NCBI RefSeq assembly: GCF_002382885.1
Contig: NZ_NWVL01000038.1
Span: 1-64,000 of the forward strand
Length of the DNA: 64,000 nucleotides
Source of the DNA: Streptomyces sp. WZ.A104
GTDB lineage: Bacteria; Actinomycetota; Actinomycetes; Streptomycetales; Streptomycetaceae
Reading direction: 5' to 3'
In this document: positions 42,946 through 51,452 of the stretch, piece after piece
How positions within the stretch are numbered: the stretch's first letter is position 1
Layout: each line of letters opens with the position of its first letter
Notes under the pieces: model-generated
The model's database searches: none
The model's input: the letters and a program-made list of their open reading frames with translations, nothing else
What the model was told of the DNA's origin: nothing
Translations under genes and position numbers: made by a program

Positions 42946-43857
42946 ATGGCTCCAGGACTTCCGGCCGCGTGGGCATCGAGGTGCGCGGTCTGTCTGATGG
43001 CGGCGGCCGGTGCGGCTCTGGGGCCGCTGGGCGGGCCCGCCCACGGGTCGTCGGCGGCAGCGGCGTCGGTGACGGCAGCGACGGCCGATGGTCCGTCGTC
43101 CGTGCCGGAATCGGCGGCAGGCTCGCCTTCGACAGCAGCAGCACCAGCACTGGCAGCAGCAGCGTCGGCAGCACCAGCAGCACCTGTCGCACCAGCCCTG
43201 GCAGCACCGGCAGCACCGGCAGCCGACGGTCCGTCGTTGACCGCCCCCTCCCTCCGGGCGTCGGTCCCCGCCGTGGGCGCGTCCGTCGCCCCGTCCGCCT
43301 CTGCCTCTTCCACAACGCCCCTCCCGACGGGGTCGGGGTCCCCTCCCGCGCCCCCTTCGACTCCGCCCCCGCCCTTGTCCGGCCTCCGGGGTTCCGGAGC
43401 CCCAGCGGGGCCCGAGGCCGGGCCGTCCGATGCCGTCGCCCCCTCCGCGTCCGACTCGCCCTCCACGTCCCCCTCGACTTCCCCCTCCACTTCCACTTCC
43501 ACGTCCGCTTCCGCTTCTCCCGAGGTGACCGGCTCGTCCGCCCCCCTGGCCGGACGCGAGGCCGGGGCGGGGAAGGCGCGTCCCGGGCGTTCGCTGACGC
43601 CGTTGGAGCTCGCACGGGTCGAGAGCCCGATCGGGGCGGAAGAGAACGGCGAGGCCGAGCAGATCGCCGACGACGGCGCTGAGCTGCCCGTATTCACTCC
43701 GCCGCCCGACGCGTTCACCGATCCGGGACAGCGGGCCGGCCGGGCGCTGGACGCCGCGGCCGTAAGGCAGGTGCAGCAGCTCTCGCTGGGGACGGGCATC
43801 GCCCTGATCGGTCTGGGGCTCGGCTTCCTCGCATTCCGTATGCGCCGCGCGACCTGA
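42946..43857 (+). CDS. Low-complexity surface protein with C-terminal membrane anchor
   Basis: About 303 residues. A hydrophobic N-terminal segment (SRCAVCLMAAAGAALGPLGG) looks like a signal sequence. A long Ala/Pro/Ser/Thr stretch follows (about 25-215, including PSTSPSTSPSTSTSTS). A short conserved-looking region (LTPLELARVESPIGAEENG) and a final membrane segment (GTGIALIGLGLGFLAF) followed by RMRRAT complete it. It should be a membrane-anchored surface protein of unknown role. The start is uncertain: GGAGGGG at 42920-42926 serves an ATG at 42930 that is followed at once by TGA, and the ATG used here lies 19 bases beyond. Confidence 0.65.
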   Translation: MAPGLPAAWASRCAVCLMAAAGAALGPLGGPAHGSSAAAASVTAATADGPSSVPESAAGSPSTAAAPALAAAASAAPAAPVAPALAAPAAPAADGPSLTAPSLRASVPAVGASVAPSASASSTTPLPTGSGSPPAPPSTPPPPLSGLRGSGAPAGPEAGPSDAVAPSASDSPSTSPSTSPSTSTSTSASASPEVTGSSAPLAGREAGAGKARPGRSLTPLELARVESPIGAEENGEAEQIADDGAELPVFTPPPDAFTDPGQRAGRALDAAAVRQVQQLSLGTGIALIGLGLGFLAFRMRRAT

Positions 43858-43891
43858 GCGTCACCCCTCCCGGGGCTGAGGGCGGAGCCAC

Positions 43892-43932
43892 TTGCCAGCA
43901 CCGACATACTCGGTATACATACTCAGTATGTC
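43892..43932 (+). promoter_or_regulatory. PadR promoter and operator overlapping the start codon
   Basis: TTGCCA (43892-43897) and TATACA (43914-43919), 16 bases apart, form a good promoter. CATACTCAGTATG (43918-43930) is a perfect odd-centred palindrome overlapping the ATG at 43928. GACATACT (43903-43910) and AGTATGTC (43925-43932) are a larger inverted repeat spanning the -10. The site suits PadR autorepression and implies a leaderless message. Confidence 0.75.
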
Positions 43933-44551
43933 TATCCGCCACGGGCTGCTGGCCCTGCTGGAACGGGGTCCCCGTTACGGCTCACAGCTCCGCACCGAGT
44001 TCGAGTCGCGCACCGGCTCCACCTGGCCCCTGAACGTCGGGCAGGTCTATACGACGCTCAGCCGTCTGGAGCGTGACGGCATGGTCGTCCAGGACGGTGC
44101 GGACGACGCCGGACACGACCTCTACGCGATCACCGACGAGGGCCGGACCGAGCTGCGCAGCTGGTTCGAGACCCCGGTGGACCGCACCAACCCGCCCCGC
44201 GACGAACTGGCCATCAAGCTCGCCATGGCCGTGGGAGCCCCGGGTGTCGACATCCGTGAGGTCATCCAGTCCCAGCGCCACCACACCCTCAAGGCGATGC
44301 AGGACTACACCCGGCTCAAGGCCCAGGCCCTGGCCGACGTCCCGGCCAACCGGGACGAGGTCGCCTGGCTCCTCGTCGTCGAGCAGCTGATCTTCCAGGC
44401 GGAGGCCGAGGCCCGCTGGCTCGACCACTGCGAGTCCCGACTCGTCCGGCTCGCCGAGGCCGCTGCAACCGAGCCCTCGCCCGAGCCCGGCACTGCGGCG
44501 ACCCGCGGCCCGGCCCGCGCACTGGCCGAGCGGGTCCGGACCCGGCGCTGA
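43928..44551 (+). CDS. PadR family regulator
   Basis: A 207-residue winged-helix repressor (HGLLALLERGPRYGSQLRTE; NVGQVYTTLSRLERDGMV) with the C-terminal helical dimerisation domain of PadR-s1 type. The ATG lies inside its own probable operator with no ribosome site. It precedes an ABC ATPase and an FtsX-like permease on the same strand, the usual arrangement in which PadR represses an exporter responding to antibiotics or envelope stress. The C-terminal 25 residues are Pro/Ala/Arg-rich and poorly ordered. Confidence 0.93.
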   Translation: MSIRHGLLALLERGPRYGSQLRTEFESRTGSTWPLNVGQVYTTLSRLERDGMVVQDGADDAGHDLYAITDEGRTELRSWFETPVDRTNPPRDELAIKLAMAVGAPGVDIREVIQSQRHHTLKAMQDYTRLKAQALADVPANRDEVAWLLVVEQLIFQAEAEARWLDHCESRLVRLAEAAATEPSPEPGTAATRGPARALAERVRTRR

Positions 44552-44560
44552 GGCCCGCCG

Positions 44561-44596
44561 CCACCACCGTCACCGCCTCCACCACCGTCACCGCCT
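44561..44596. repeat. Two tandem 18-bp repeats
   Basis: CCACCACCGTCACCGCCT occurs twice in succession (44561-44578 and 44579-44596) in the 182-base gap between padR and the ABC ATPase gene. Confidence 0.8.
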
Positions 44597-44733
44597 CCAC
44601 CGCCCGGCGGTACCGGTCCCGGTTGCCACCAACACCGCCCGGCGCACCGGTCCGGGTCGCCGCCACCCACACCTGGCCGTGCGGTTCATGCCGCACCCTG
44701 CCGTTCACGCGTTCCTAGGGGGAACCACCCACC

Positions 44734-45516
44734 ATGTCCTCGCCCGTCACGACACCGGCACAGTCGTCTTCCGGGACGCCCGACGGTGACCCCGTACTCG
44801 AACTGCGGGCGCTGACCCGTACCCACGGATCCGGCATCGCCGAGGTGCACGCCCTGCGCGGGATCAACCTCGCCGTGCACCCGGGTGAGCTGGTCGCCGT
44901 GATGGGGCCCTCCGGCTCCGGCAAGTCCACCCTGCTGACCCTGGCCGGTGGGCTCGACACCGCCACGAGCGGCCAGGTCGTCATCGAGGGCCAGGACATC
45001 GCCTCCCTCGGCCCCAAGGGGATGGCCGCCCTGCGCCGCCGCAGCGTCGGCTACGTCTTCCAGGACTACAACCTGATCCCCGCCCTGACCGCCGCCGAGA
45101 ACATCGCGCTGCCCCGCGAACTCGACGGGGTCTCCGTGCGCAAGGCCCGCAAGGAGGCCCTCGCCGCACTGTCCGAGATGAAGCTGGAGGCGATCGCCGA
45201 CCGCTTCCCCGACGAGATGTCCGGGGGCCAGCAGCAGCGCGTCGCCATCGCCCGCGCCCTCGTCGGCGACCGGCGCCTCGTGCTCGCCGACGAGCCCACC
45301 GGCGCACTCGACTCCGAGACCGGCGAGGCCGTCCTCGCCCTGCTGCGCACCCGCTGCGACCAGGGCGCGGCCGGAGTCATGGTGACCCATGAGCCCCGGT
45401 ACGCGGCCTGGGCCGACCGGGTCGTGTTCCTCCGCGACGGTTCGATCGTCGACCAGACGCTGACCACCGGGCCCGACTCGCTGCTCGCCGCCAACACCGC
45501 CGAGGGCGCCAAGTGA
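44734..45516 (+). CDS. ABC transporter ATP-binding protein (MacB/LolD class)
   Basis: A 260-residue ATPase with Walker A GPSGSGKST, Q-loop YVFQDYNLIP, signature MSGGQQQRVAIARAL and Walker B LVLADEPTGALD. It follows padR and its stop overlaps the GTG start of the permease gene (GTGA), so the ATPase and permease are made together. By class it drives an exporter or a mechanical-coupling complex in the membrane, not an importer. Confidence 0.95.
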   Translation: MSSPVTTPAQSSSGTPDGDPVLELRALTRTHGSGIAEVHALRGINLAVHPGELVAVMGPSGSGKSTLLTLAGGLDTATSGQVVIEGQDIASLGPKGMAALRRRSVGYVFQDYNLIPALTAAENIALPRELDGVSVRKARKEALAALSEMKLEAIADRFPDEMSGGQQQRVAIARALVGDRRLVLADEPTGALDSETGEAVLALLRTRCDQGAAGVMVTHEPRYAAWADRVVFLRDGSIVDQTLTTGPDSLLAANTAEGAK

Positions 45517-48371
45517 GCGTCTTCTCCGGATGGCGCGCCGCCTTCCGCATAGCCAGGCGCGACGCCCTGCGGTCCAAGGGACGCAGCGCCCTGGTCGTCA
45601 CGATGATCGCCCTGCCGGTCCTCGGTGTGACCGCCGCCGACCTGACGTACCGCAGCGCTCTGCCCACCAAGGCGGAGAAACTGACGGCGGACCTCGGCTC
45701 GGCCGACGCCCGCTTCACAGATCCGGGGATGGGCCCGGTCCGGCTGCAACAGATGCCCGACGGTTTCACGTGGCAGCCGCCCGAGGACTCCCCGGACCCG
45801 CTTCCCGGGGACGAGCGCAAGCCCGTCGACGTACCGGCGAGCTTCCCCAAGGGCTCTCGGTTCCTCACCGAGCAGTCCGCGCCAGCCTCCGTGACGACCC
45901 GTCATGGTGTCACCGACACCCAGATCACCGAACTGCGTGTCGCCGACCCGATGCTGCGTGGCCGGGTCGAACTGACCGACGGCGCGTTCCCGCAGGCCAA
46001 GGACGAGATCGCGGCGACCGACGCCTTCATCGAGGCGTCCGGCCTTTCCGTCGGCGACCGGGTCACCGTGCGCGGTCCCCAGCTGGGCTACACCATCACC
46101 GGTGCGGTGGAACTGCCCGCGGATCTGCGCGACGAGTCCCTGTTCGCCGCCCCGGGCGCGGTCATCGCCCCGTGGCAGAAGGCCGCCGACCGCGACAAGG
46201 AGATCCTGCCGCCCCAGGCGAACAGCAGGAAGTGGCTGGTCCAGGGCCCGGCCGGTGCGGGCGTGACCTGGCAGGACGTGCTTGCCGCCAACGAGAGGGG
46301 CGTCGTGGTGATGTCCCGCCAGGTCGCCCTGAACCCGCCGCCGGACTCCGAGGTCCCCATGGCCGCGGACATGTACGGCTGGGACGACGGGGGTGCGGCG
46401 ATGACCGCGGCGGCCGTCACCGTGGCGGCCATGGCCATGCTGGAGATCGTGCTGCTGGCCGGTCCGGCGTTCGCCGTGGGCGCCCGCCGTTCGCGCAGGC
46501 AGCTGGGCCTGGTCGGTTCGTGCGGCGGAAGCCGGAGTCAGGTCCGGGCCGTGGTGCTCGCGGGCGGCGCGGTGCTCGGCGGGATCGGCGCCGTGGTCGG
46601 CGTGGGCGCCGGGTTCGGACTCACCGCCCTGTTCCGCCCGATGATCGAGGACTACACCGGCAACCGCTTCGGGGAACTGACCGTGCGGCCCTGGGAGATC
46701 CTCGGCATCGCCGTCCTCGGCCTGGTCACCGGCGTCCTCGCCGCGCTCGCCCCGGCGATCGTGGCCGGCCGGCAGCCCGTCCTGGAGTCCCTCACCGGGC
46801 GGCGCGGCACCCGCCGCAGCTCCCGTGTGCTGCCCGTCATCGGCGTCATCGCGCTCGGTATCGGAGTCGCCCTGGCGGTCGTCGGCGGCGTCAGCGGTGA
46901 GATCAACCTGGTCGCCGGGGGATCCGTCCTCGCGGAACTGGGCGTCCTCGGCTGCATCCCGGTGATCGTCGGCTTCCTCGGCCGGCTCGGCCGCCGACTG
47001 CCGTTGACACCCCGGATCGCCCTGCGCGACGCCGCCCGCAACCGGGGCCGTACCGCCCCCGCCGTCGCCGCCGTCATGGCGGCCGTCGCGGGCAGCATCG
47101 CCATCGCCACGTACACCAGCAGCCATGCGGCGGAGCAGGCGTACGACCACATACCCAACCTCACACCCGGCACCGCCGCGCTGATGTCCACGGGCGTCGA
47201 GGAAAAGGCCGACCTGCCCCGAATGCGGGCCGCCGTGGAGCAGAACTACCCGGTCGGCGGCGGGAAGGCCGACATCGCACGGGTCTGGGCGGGGAGCGAC
47301 TGCTCGGTGTACTACGAGGAGGAGGACGGCTGCGGCACCCTCGAAATCGTCAAGCCCACCGGAAAGGGCCACTCCTGCCCGCTCCAGGGCAAGGGCGCCA
47401 AGGAACTCGCCCTGCGGCTCTCGGCCGACGAGCACAAGCGGCTGATGAACTCCCCCGCCTGCATGGACGCCGACTACACCATGGTCGCGTTCGGCACCGA
47501 CGACAGCAAGATCGTCGTCGGGGACGCCGCGCTGCTCGACTCCTACGTGAAGCTCGACGACCCGGCGGCGGCCAAGGCCCTGGCCGCGGGCACACCCGTC
47601 CTGCTCAACTCGGCGTACGCGAAGAACGGCGAGATCACCCTCAAGGCCGTCCACACCTACAACGACCGCGACAAGAAGAACCGCGCGCAGCACCCCGGCG
47701 AGGCCCGCACCACCACGGACCGGCTGAAGGTGTACGTCGCGCCGGACAGTTACGCGGCGACCCCGGGCATCCGGGTGATCATGCCGCAGAAGACCGCGGA
47801 CAGGCTCGGCCTGCACACCGAGGACTACGGCAGCCTCTACAAGCTCAACCGCAACCCGACGGACGCCGAGCGGCAGAAGGTCAGCGCGGCGATCGAACAA
47901 ACGGGGCACAGCGCGTACGTGATGACCGCCGACGAGATGTCCCGGTCGGAGGACGACACGATCCTGCTGATCCTCGCCCTCTTCGCCGGAGTGGTGACGC
48001 TGGGCGCCGCGGCCATCACGACCGGGCTGTCCAAGGCCGACGCGGAGGCCGACCTCACCACGCTCAGCGCGGTGGGAGCGCCCCCGGGCGTACGGCGCTC
48101 CCTGTCCGGCTTCCAGTGTCTGGTCGTGGCCCTGACCGGGGTGCTGCTCGGTACGGTGGCGGGCATCGTGCCCGCGGTCGCCCTGCGGCTGACCGATCTG
48201 CGCGAAGCGCTGGCGGGCATGCGGGACAACCCGATGGAATCGGCGTACACCCCGATCGTGATGCCGTGGGAGACGATCGGGCTGCTCGCCCTGGTCGTCC
48301 CGGTGCTGGCGGGGCTGCTCGCCGCCGCCCTCACCAGCTCCCGACTGACGCTGGCCCGGCGCGCGGGCTGA
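45513..48371 (+). CDS. FtsX-like ABC transporter permease
   Basis: A 952-residue permease with the large actinobacterial layout. There is one N-terminal membrane segment (SALVVTMIALPVLGVTAADL) and a large extracytoplasmic domain (about 45-285). Four or more segments at about 290-420 carry the FtsX domain. A second anchor region near 440-490, another extracytoplasmic domain with four cysteines (SDCSVYYEEEDGCG; HSCPLQGKG; SPACMDAD) and three C-terminal segments follow. It is coupled to the ATPase gene. Regulation by PadR is implied by gene order. The substrate is unknown; peptide antibiotics or cell-envelope components are usual. Confidence 0.92.
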   Translation: MSVFSGWRAAFRIARRDALRSKGRSALVVTMIALPVLGVTAADLTYRSALPTKAEKLTADLGSADARFTDPGMGPVRLQQMPDGFTWQPPEDSPDPLPGDERKPVDVPASFPKGSRFLTEQSAPASVTTRHGVTDTQITELRVADPMLRGRVELTDGAFPQAKDEIAATDAFIEASGLSVGDRVTVRGPQLGYTITGAVELPADLRDESLFAAPGAVIAPWQKAADRDKEILPPQANSRKWLVQGPAGAGVTWQDVLAANERGVVVMSRQVALNPPPDSEVPMAADMYGWDDGGAAMTAAAVTVAAMAMLEIVLLAGPAFAVGARRSRRQLGLVGSCGGSRSQVRAVVLAGGAVLGGIGAVVGVGAGFGLTALFRPMIEDYTGNRFGELTVRPWEILGIAVLGLVTGVLAALAPAIVAGRQPVLESLTGRRGTRRSSRVLPVIGVIALGIGVALAVVGGVSGEINLVAGGSVLAELGVLGCIPVIVGFLGRLGRRLPLTPRIALRDAARNRGRTAPAVAAVMAAVAGSIAIATYTSSHAAEQAYDHIPNLTPGTAALMSTGVEEKADLPRMRAAVEQNYPVGGGKADIARVWAGSDCSVYYEEEDGCGTLEIVKPTGKGHSCPLQGKGAKELALRLSADEHKRLMNSPACMDADYTMVAFGTDDSKIVVGDAALLDSYVKLDDPAAAKALAAGTPVLLNSAYAKNGEITLKAVHTYNDRDKKNRAQHPGEARTTTDRLKVYVAPDSYAATPGIRVIMPQKTADRLGLHTEDYGSLYKLNRNPTDAERQKVSAAIEQTGHSAYVMTADEMSRSEDDTILLILALFAGVVTLGAAAITTGLSKADAEADLTTLSAVGAPPGVRRSLSGFQCLVVALTGVLLGTVAGIVPAVALRLTDLREALAGMRDNPMESAYTPIVMPWETIGLLALVVPVLAGLLAAALTSSRLTLARRAG

Positions 48372-48380
48372 ACCGGCCCG

Positions 48381-48434
48381 GGACGCCGGGCGGTCACAGG
48401 ACGCCAGGCGGTCACGGGACACCGGGCGGACACA
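48381..48434. repeat. Three tandem 18-bp repeats
   Basis: Degenerate units (consensus GGACGCCGGGCGGTCACA) start at 48381, 48399 and 48417, immediately after the permease stop codon. They may be remnants of slipped replication at a terminator position. Confidence 0.8.
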
Positions 48435-48524
48435 CGACGCGTTTCGGTGCCCCTGGAGACGGTGGATCATCCACTTCCGGGGGCACCACCGTGGTGTACG
48501 GCACGTGTGCGAGACAATGGCGGC

Positions 48525-49073
48525 ATGGAAATGCCGAGGAATGACCGGTCGCAGGAGCATCCGCAGGTCCTTGTCGTGGGCCAGGACGGAATGGCTATCG
48601 GCGGCGGTGCCAGTGACGACGAGTCGCGCGAGGTCCCGGTGACAGAAATGGTGGAACAACCCGCGAAGGTCATGCGCATCGGCAGCATGATCAAGCAGCT
48701 TCTGGAAGAGGTCAGGGCGGCTCCTCTCGACGAGGCGAGCCGGGTCAGGCTCAAGGAGATCCACGCCAGTTCCGTGAAGGAGCTGGAGGACGGTCTGGCC
48801 CCCGAGCTGGTCGAGGAGTTGGAGCGGCTCTCCCTGCCGTTCACCGATGAGTCGGTACCCTCAGAGGCCGAGTTGCGGATCGCGCAGGCCCAGCTCGTGG
48901 GCTGGCTGGAAGGCCTCTTCCACGGCATCCAGACGGCGCTGTTCGCCCAGCAGATGGCGGCCCGCGCCCAGCTGGAGCAGATGCGCCGCGCGCTGCCGCC
49001 CGGGATGGGCCACGAGGACGAGGAAGGCGGCGGGGACCCGCACGGCCCGATCCGCTCGGGCCCGTATCTGTAA
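48525..49073 (+). CDS. bpa: Bacterial proteasome activator Bpa
   Basis: A 182-residue protein of the Bpa/DUF2587 family that forms a ring, opens the gate of the 20S proteasome and delivers unfolded proteins without ATP. The helical core is characteristic (MVEQPAKVMRIGSMIKQLL; LEGLFHGIQTALFAQQMAAR). The C-terminal GPYL corresponds to the GQYL-type gate-opening tail of mycobacterial Bpa. The ATG at 48525 lacks a strong ribosome site; a second ATG two codons on is possible. The proteasome genes themselves are not in the window. Confidence 0.93.
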   Translation: MEMPRNDRSQEHPQVLVVGQDGMAIGGGASDDESREVPVTEMVEQPAKVMRIGSMIKQLLEEVRAAPLDEASRVRLKEIHASSVKELEDGLAPELVEELERLSLPFTDESVPSEAELRIAQAQLVGWLEGLFHGIQTALFAQQMAARAQLEQMRRALPPGMGHEDEEGGGDPHGPIRSGPYL

Positions 49074-49099
49074 CCCGAACCCGTATCCGCCTCTGTAGC

Positions 49100-49195
49100 C
49101 CCTATCAGCCCCGAAGCCCCTCGTCCGCGATCCGTAGCGGTCCGTAGCAGCGGTCCGTAGCGGTCCGAATCAGCGATCCGTATCAGCCGTAGCGA
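49100..49195. repeat. Degenerate repeats of a ~10-base unit after bpa
   Basis: Sequences like GGTCCGTAGC and GATCCGTAGC recur about seven times in this stretch with variable spacing. No gene is present. Confidence 0.6.
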
Positions 49196-49197
49196 CC

Positions 49198-49243
49198 GAG
49201 CGGGGCCCGGCACACACCTGACGGCGTGTGCCGGGCCCCGCTC
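49198..49243. terminator. Bidirectional terminator, 18-bp stem
   Basis: Positions 49198-49215 pair perfectly with 49226-49243 across a 10-base loop, between the convergent bpa and quinone oxidoreductase genes. Confidence 0.9.
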
Positions 49244-49259
49244 TACGCGGTCGGCCCGC

Positions 49260-50264
49260 TCAGGTGCGAGACGCTGCCCAGGCCTTCGGCGCGGCGAGCA
49301 GCACCTTGCCGATGTGCGTGCTGGATTCGAGCACGCGGTGCGCCTCGGCGGCGTCCTCCATCGGCACCGTACGGTCCACGACGGGCCGGACCACCCCGCC
49401 GCCGATCAGCGGCCACACGTGCTCGCGTACGGCGGCCACGATGGCGGCCTTCTCGCCGAGCGGGCGGCCCCGCAGGGATGTGGCGGTGACGGCGGCCCGC
49501 TTGGTCAGCAGTGCGCCGAGGTTGAGCTCCCCCTTGACCCCGCCCTGGAGGCCGATGATCGCGAGGCGGCCGTTCACGGCGAGCGCCTGCACGTTCCGGT
49601 CCAGGTACTTGGCGCCGACGATGTCCAGGATGACGTCGGCCCCCGCCCCGGCGGTGTTCTCACGCAGTTCCTCGACGAAGTCCTGCTCGCGGTAGTTGAT
49701 GAGGATGTCCGCGCCGAGCTCCGCGCAGCGGGCGAGCTTGTCCGGACTGCCCGCCGTGACGACGACCCGCGCGCCGACCGCCTTCGCCAGCTGGATGGCC
49801 ATCGTGCCGATCCCGCTGGAACCGCCGTGGATCAACACCGTCTCGCCGGGCCGGAGGTGAGAAACCATGAACAAGTTCGACCAGACCGTCGCTGTCACTT
49901 CGGGCAGCGCCGCGGCCTCCACCAGACCGACGCCCTCCGGTACGGGGAGGAGCTGGCCCACCGGTACGGCGACCTTCTCCGCGTAGCCGCCGCCCGCCAG
50001 CAGCGCGCACACCTCGTCGCCGACCGCCCATCCGTTCACCCCCGGACCGAGCGCGGCGATACGGCCCGCGCATTCCAGACCGGGGTAGGGCGAGGCACCG
50101 GGCGGCGGGTTGTAGAAGCCCTGCCGCTGGAGCACGTCGGCGCGGTTCACGGCGCTGGAGACGACCTCGACGAGGACCTCGCCCTCGCCGGGTACGGGAT
50201 CGGGCACCTCGGCCCACACGAGTGCCTCGGGGCCACCGGGTTCGGGGATCGTGATCGCATGCAT
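49260..50264 (-). CDS. NAD(P)H quinone oxidoreductase (zinc-free MDR, PIG3-like)
   Basis: A 334-residue medium-chain dehydrogenase/reductase without zinc ligands. The N-terminal GroES-like part reads NRADVLQRQGFYNPPPGASPYPGLECAG in two segments, typical of the PIG3/quinone reductase branch. The Rossmann motif is HGGSSGIGTMAIQLAKAVGA. It reduces quinones or enones with NADPH. It is downstream of the K+ channel gene, separated by 84 bases, and may be co-transcribed. Confidence 0.92.
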   Translation of the reverse strand: MHAITIPEPGGPEALVWAEVPDPVPGEGEVLVEVVSSAVNRADVLQRQGFYNPPPGASPYPGLECAGRIAALGPGVNGWAVGDEVCALLAGGGYAEKVAVPVGQLLPVPEGVGLVEAAALPEVTATVWSNLFMVSHLRPGETVLIHGGSSGIGTMAIQLAKAVGARVVVTAGSPDKLARCAELGADILINYREQDFVEELRENTAGAGADVILDIVGAKYLDRNVQALAVNGRLAIIGLQGGVKGELNLGALLTKRAAVTATSLRGRPLGEKAAIVAAVREHVWPLIGGGVVRPVVDRTVPMEDAAEAHRVLESSTHIGKVLLAAPKAWAASRT

Positions 50265-50348
50265 GGCCGCGAGGCTACTCTCGCCGCGCTCGCTCCAGCG
50301 GCACCTGGCCTGCCGCGGTCCGGCAGGCAGGCAGGTCGGGCAGGTTGC

Positions 50349-51452
50349 TCAGGGGCGCTGATGCGGGGGCATCGGGTCGGGCGGCACCGAAGCCGAGCTG
50401 GGGCTCACCCGCACGATGGTGATGACCCGGTCCGTCAACTGCAACGGGCTGGCCGCCGGATCGTCGTAACCGATCAGCCGGTGCCCGCGCAGCACGCTGA
50501 CGACCAGGTCGTCGACCTCCCGCACGCTCTTGCCCACCTCTGCCTTTATGACCGGCCGTTCGATCAGGTCGAGGCCACTGCCCTGCTGGATCAGGTCCTC
50601 CATCACGGTTCCCGCGCTCGGGCTGAGGACGGAGAGGCCCAGCAGCCGTCCGGCGGCGCTGGCACTGGTGATCACAGCGTCGGCACCGGACTGCCGGAGC
50701 AGCGGCGCGTTCTCCTCCTCACGGACGGCCGCCACGATCTTCGCCCGGCGGTTCAGCTGGCGTGCCGTCAGGGCCACCAGAACGGCGGTGTCGTCGCGCT
50801 GGGTGGCGATGATGATCTGACGTGCTTTCTGGAGCTCGGCGCGCAGCAACACATCGCTGCGGGTGGCGTCACCGAGCACCCCGGTGTAGCCCTCCGCGTT
50901 GGCGGCCTCGACCACCTTGGAAGCCGGATCGACGATGACGATCTGCTCCTTCGTCAGGCCGGTGGCGCGGAGAGTCAGAATCGCCGACCGGCCCTTCGTA
51001 CCGAATCCGACGACGACGGTATGGTCACGCAAGTTGGCTCTCCAACGCTTCAGCCGGAAGTCCTCCCGGGTCCGTTCCGTGAGGACTTCGAGAGTGGTGC
51101 CGACCAGGATGATCAGGAATATCACGCGCAGCGGCGTCACGAGCACCACATTGATCAGCCGAGCCCCGTCGCTCTGCGGTGTGATGTCGCCGTACCCGGT
51201 GGTGGAGAGGGTGACCGTCGCGTAGTAGACCGCATCCAGCAGGTCGACCTTGCCGTCGGCGTTGTCGTTGTAGCCGTCACGGTCGAGCCAGACGATCAGC
51301 ACGGTCGCGGCCAGCACGAGCAGCGCCATCAACAGGCGCTTGGCGACCTGCCGGGCCGGCCCGGAGACGACCCGGCGGGGGAGCATCACCCTCGTCGGCG
51401 CGACCAGTTCGTCAGCTCTCCTGGCCATCGCGTCATGGCCGGGAAGTTTCAC
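50349..51452 (-). CDS. Potassium channel with RCK/TrkA domains
   Basis: A two-helix K+ channel of about 367 residues. The first membrane segment (LLMALLVLAATVLIVWL), pore helix and selectivity filter TTGYGD, and second segment (LRVIFLIILVGTTLEVL) are followed by an RCK domain starting VVVGFGTKGRSAI and a TrkA-C-like end. I propose the GTG at 51452 as start. GGAAGG stands eight bases before it, and the GTG overlaps the moeA stop (GTGA) inside parS site 3. The ATG at 51428 (eight codons later) is the alternative but has no ribosome site. Confidence 0.88.
   Translation of the reverse strand: MKLPGHDAMARRADELVAPTRVMLPRRVVSGPARQVAKRLLMALLVLAATVLIVWLDRDGYNDNADGKVDLLDAVYYATVTLSTTGYGDITPQSDGARLINVVLVTPLRVIFLIILVGTTLEVLTERTREDFRLKRWRANLRDHTVVVGFGTKGRSAILTLRATGLTKEQIVIVDPASKVVEAANAEGYTGVLGDATRSDVLLRAELQKARQIIIATQRDDTAVLVALTARQLNRRAKIVAAVREEENAPLLRQSGADAVITSASAAGRLLGLSVLSPSAGTVMEDLIQQGSGLDLIERPVIKAEVGKSVREVDDLVVSVLRGHRLIGYDDPAASPLQLTDRVITIVRVSPSSASVPPDPMPPHQRP

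Noticed and set aside
41001..43907. Long minus-strand open frame under the PASTA-like kinase
   Set aside because: Runs through a kinase gene with all catalytic motifs on the plus strand and has simple-sequence composition.
45764..45776. parS-like GTTTCACGTGGCA
   Set aside because: Right half deviates from the palindrome and the sequence lies within conserved permease codons; probably chance.
45066..48764. 1232-residue antisense open frame over the ABC permease
   Set aside because: Shadow of the plus-strand ABC genes; His/Asp/Gly/Arg-rich with no domain.
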